Shown here: positions 61,721 through 64,000 of the stretch, in pieces
How positions within the stretch are numbered: the stretch's first letter is position 1
How the letters are laid out: the number at the start of each line of letters is the position of its first letter
Source: Steromphala cineraria
Taxonomy: Eukaryota > Mollusca > Gastropoda > Trochida > Trochidae
Length of the DNA: 64,000 nucleotides
Direction of reading: 5' to 3'
Assembly (NCBI GenBank): GCA_916613615.1
Contig: OU744735.1
Coordinates: 39,567,468-39,631,467, forward strand
The notes under the pieces: generated by a model
Told to the model about the DNA's origin: nothing
What the model saw: the letters and a program-made list of their open reading frames with translations, nothing else
Database searches by the model: none
Position numbers and translations under genes: made by a program

Positions 61721-61920
61721 GAACAGGGGGGGCACAGGGGGGCCCGCCCCCCCCCCCCCCCCCCCCCCACTTCCGAACCTGGGGGGGCCCTGCCCCCCCA
61801 CCTTTCAAGAATTGTTTTTATAGAAAAAGTCACTTTAACTCTGTATTTTAGGGGGAAGGAAAAATGAGATGAACGGGCCCCCCACCTTTGAAAGTGGGGG
61901 GGCCGGGCCCCCCTCCCTGA
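61721..61920. repeat. G/C homopolymer cluster
   Basis: Several runs of 6-23 C or G (GGGGGGGCACAGGGGGGCCC, then a long C run, CCTGGGGGGGCCCTGCCCCC) occur twice in related form: GAACCTGGGGGGGCCC and AAAGTGGGGGGGCCGG. They look like a decayed repeat rich in homopolymers, not a gene. Assembly here is likely unreliable. Confidence 0.7.
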
Positions 61921-63250
61921 ACAGTAAGATTTTCGGTTGACAATTGTTTTAAAGAAAAGGGGGGAGGGGGTGTGGGAGAGGGAGAGCGAGGGGATTTGGA
62001 TTGGGATGGGAGAAAAAGGGAATCCCCTTCCCCAACATTTTATCCTTTTTAGGGATCTACCCTGTAATTAGAATTGTAAATGGGAAAGGGTTCAGATTTT
62101 TTTTACCTCGAAAATGCGAGGATATTTAGATATTACAACCTTCCCAGGGGGTGGGGCATAAAAGCTCAGGAGTCAGGGTCTACCCCATCACCACTGAAAC
62201 GGAGATATGGGCAGGAATGTCCCTTTAATACTTTAAACACTTTTCCTAAAAAACATTTGATCTTAAACATCTTTGAAGGATGTGTGTTTCATCTTTGTAA
62301 GAAAGAGACTTTGAACTATATATGGCAAATAACAAAATGTATCGGTTTTTCTGCATGCCTGTCAGTTTGTCTGTATTTAATATGTCTGATATAATGTGAA
62401 ACATAAATTTGAAACATACATGCACGTGAATTACCCCCATGAATTAGGGTTTTTTAATCGTTTTAAAGGAATTATTTGTTCTTCCTTTTAATTACACATT
62501 CATAGATTATTTATCTTGCAAAAGTTTTAACTACCTGCTGATGTGAATAAGTGAGATCTTTTCACTGGGGCCACGCCCTTAAAATCTAAATTTATTTCCA
62601 TATTATTTAAAAGGCATAAAAACTGATTTGTTGTATACAGACTACTTTAAAAATATGATTAGAATTTGTGGTGAATTTGTTGCCCCTAATAAGGACAATG
62701 CCCTTCGGAGCTTTAAAGCTTTATTATATCCATTTTCAGAACAAAATGCGATCCTTTGAAGTGAATTCCATTTTGCAAGAAACATTATTTTCAAAGATAT
62801 TGTGACCCTGTTGTCTTTAACATATAAAGGCTAGAAAATAGCTGCAAAAAGCCAGATGAGGTACAGAGCTAAGGCTATACTTTTCTATTCTTACCTGGAA
62901 GACGTATTTGACCATTTCAGCTTTTTGTTTCACGTTCATCATTCACGTTTTTAGGTGTGATATTTAGGCCAAATTTAAAAACTCAAAACCATTAATATGA
63001 TGAGAACAAAGACTATGTAACAAAGTTCCCCCTTAAGCATTCCTATAACGTTTACTCATAGTAATTTTGATCTTTTCACGTGACTGAAAATATCTGAGTA
63101 TATCAAAGCTGTTATGAATATTTAAGCTATGAAAACATGTTTGACCTATTCACAGAGTAAAATTGACATTTGAGCTTATTTAAGTTTCTCAGACCAAAGG
63201 AGTTAATGAAAAAACAAGAAGAAATGATGGAGATAAACTTACAGAATTTG
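61921..63250. other. AT-rich gene-free stretch
   Basis: No gene, RNA or clear transposon seen. Confidence 0.35.
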
Positions 63251-63259
63251 GAGAATGCT

Positions 63260-63910
63260 TCCTATTTGTTTCAAGGTTATAATGTCAATTATTATTATAT
63301 TATCGATACCACAACAAAATTATCATTATCATCAGTTATCATTAATCACTCTATGAATCATAAATCATCCATGAATTACTTCCATCATGAAATCCATCAA
63401 TCATCCATCTACGACTATGAGTCATAAATCATTAATTCATCAAGCATTAATCACCAATTTTCAATCATTCGTTATCAATTCATGATCAATCAAACAATTA
63501 CCAATTATCAAACACTAAAACAATCATTATCTTCTATAATCAACCATTCAACACTTAAAGATTATCATTTATCAATATTTCAACACTTAAACGAACGGAC
63601 CCGTAACAATCATTCACCAATCATCAATCAATAACCTATCAATCATAAATCAATTATTCATCAATCATTGTAAATAATTCAACACTAAACAATCAATAAT
63701 TCAACACTAGACAATCAATAATTCAACACTAAACAATCAAACATTCAACACTAGACAATCAATCATTCAACACTAAATCCATCAATCATTCAACACTAAA
63801 ACCATCAATCATTCAACACTTAAAAAAACATCAATCATTCAACATTAAAATCACCAATCCATCAATCATTCAACATTAAATCATCAATCATTCAACACTT
63901 GAATAATCTT
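63260..63910. repeat. ATCA-rich simple repeat / 18-bp minisatellite
   Basis: Words such as TCAATCATTCAACACTAAA recur many times, best ordered at about 63660-63900, fading leftward into ATCA/ATTA low-complexity sequence. The frame at 63170-63427 is part of this and is not a gene. Confidence 0.85.
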
Positions 63911-64000
63911 TTATCCATAAAATTCACATATCATGAAACCAAATTTGGGTCCCCACAGGAATCCATGTAAATCATTTTTATATTTTTTGGAAAGGCAACC

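Noticed and set aside
63170..63427. 85-codon frame rich in His/Ser/Tyr
   Set aside because: Product of the ATCA-rich simple repeat.

Overview
This window looks like nuclear DNA of a marine invertebrate, most likely a lophotrochozoan such as a mollusc. I infer this from AT-rich intronic DNA with GT/AG introns, metazoan multi-exon genes (GalNAc-transferases; an EGF/sushi/mucin-type secreted protein), tRNA-headed SINEs, LINE, Tc1 and BEL/Pao remnants, and a dense load of hairpin and TIR elements. No species can be named from the sequence alone. There is no sign of operons or CRISPR. The one bacterial-looking hint is a short lipoprotein-signal-like peptide inside a perfect hairpin at 7.4 kb.

Layout. 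0.9-5.8 kb (minus): a complete four-exon polypeptide GalNAc-transferase (656 aa predicted). 5.8-10.3 kb: spacer with an 81-bp perfect-arm hairpin, a LINE reverse-transcriptase relic and a Tc1 transposase relic. 10.4-13.8 kb (plus): a second four-exon GalNAc-transferase (648 aa), divergent head-to-head with the first and sharing its last two intron positions and phases. 13.9-24.6 kb: gene-free, packed with SINEs, several MITE families, a ~1.03-kb tandem duplication and three minisatellites. 24.7-45.3 kb (minus): one large secreted-protein gene, reconstructed from eight single-copy or repeated exon types in continuous phase 1: signal peptide, Ser-rich segment with PAN-like cysteines, sushi-like module, acidic/Gly/Ser linker, six EGF modules and a Thr-rich mucin tail. 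Its introns hold a recent tandem triplication that made three EGF exons, an array of about 50 ~40-bp monomers each carrying a copy of a 3' splice site, a ~535-bp inverted repeat pair, and many SINE/MITE insertions. 45.3-55.2 kb: broken CR1-like LINE, Tc1 fragment, and tandem repeats. 56-57.4 kb: BEL/Pao-type gag relic. 57.5-61.1 kb: an uncharacterised, probably transposon-related plus-strand gene (three phase-consistent exons) with a two-exon antisense gene nested in its first visible intron. 61-64 kb: G/C homopolymers and a (TCAATCATTCAACAC)-like simple repeat.

Functional link (inference): the two GalNAc-transferases would start mucin-type O-glycosylation in the Golgi, and the neighbouring EGF/mucin gene encodes Ser- and Thr-rich segments of the kind they modify. 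Nothing in the sequence proves they act on each other.
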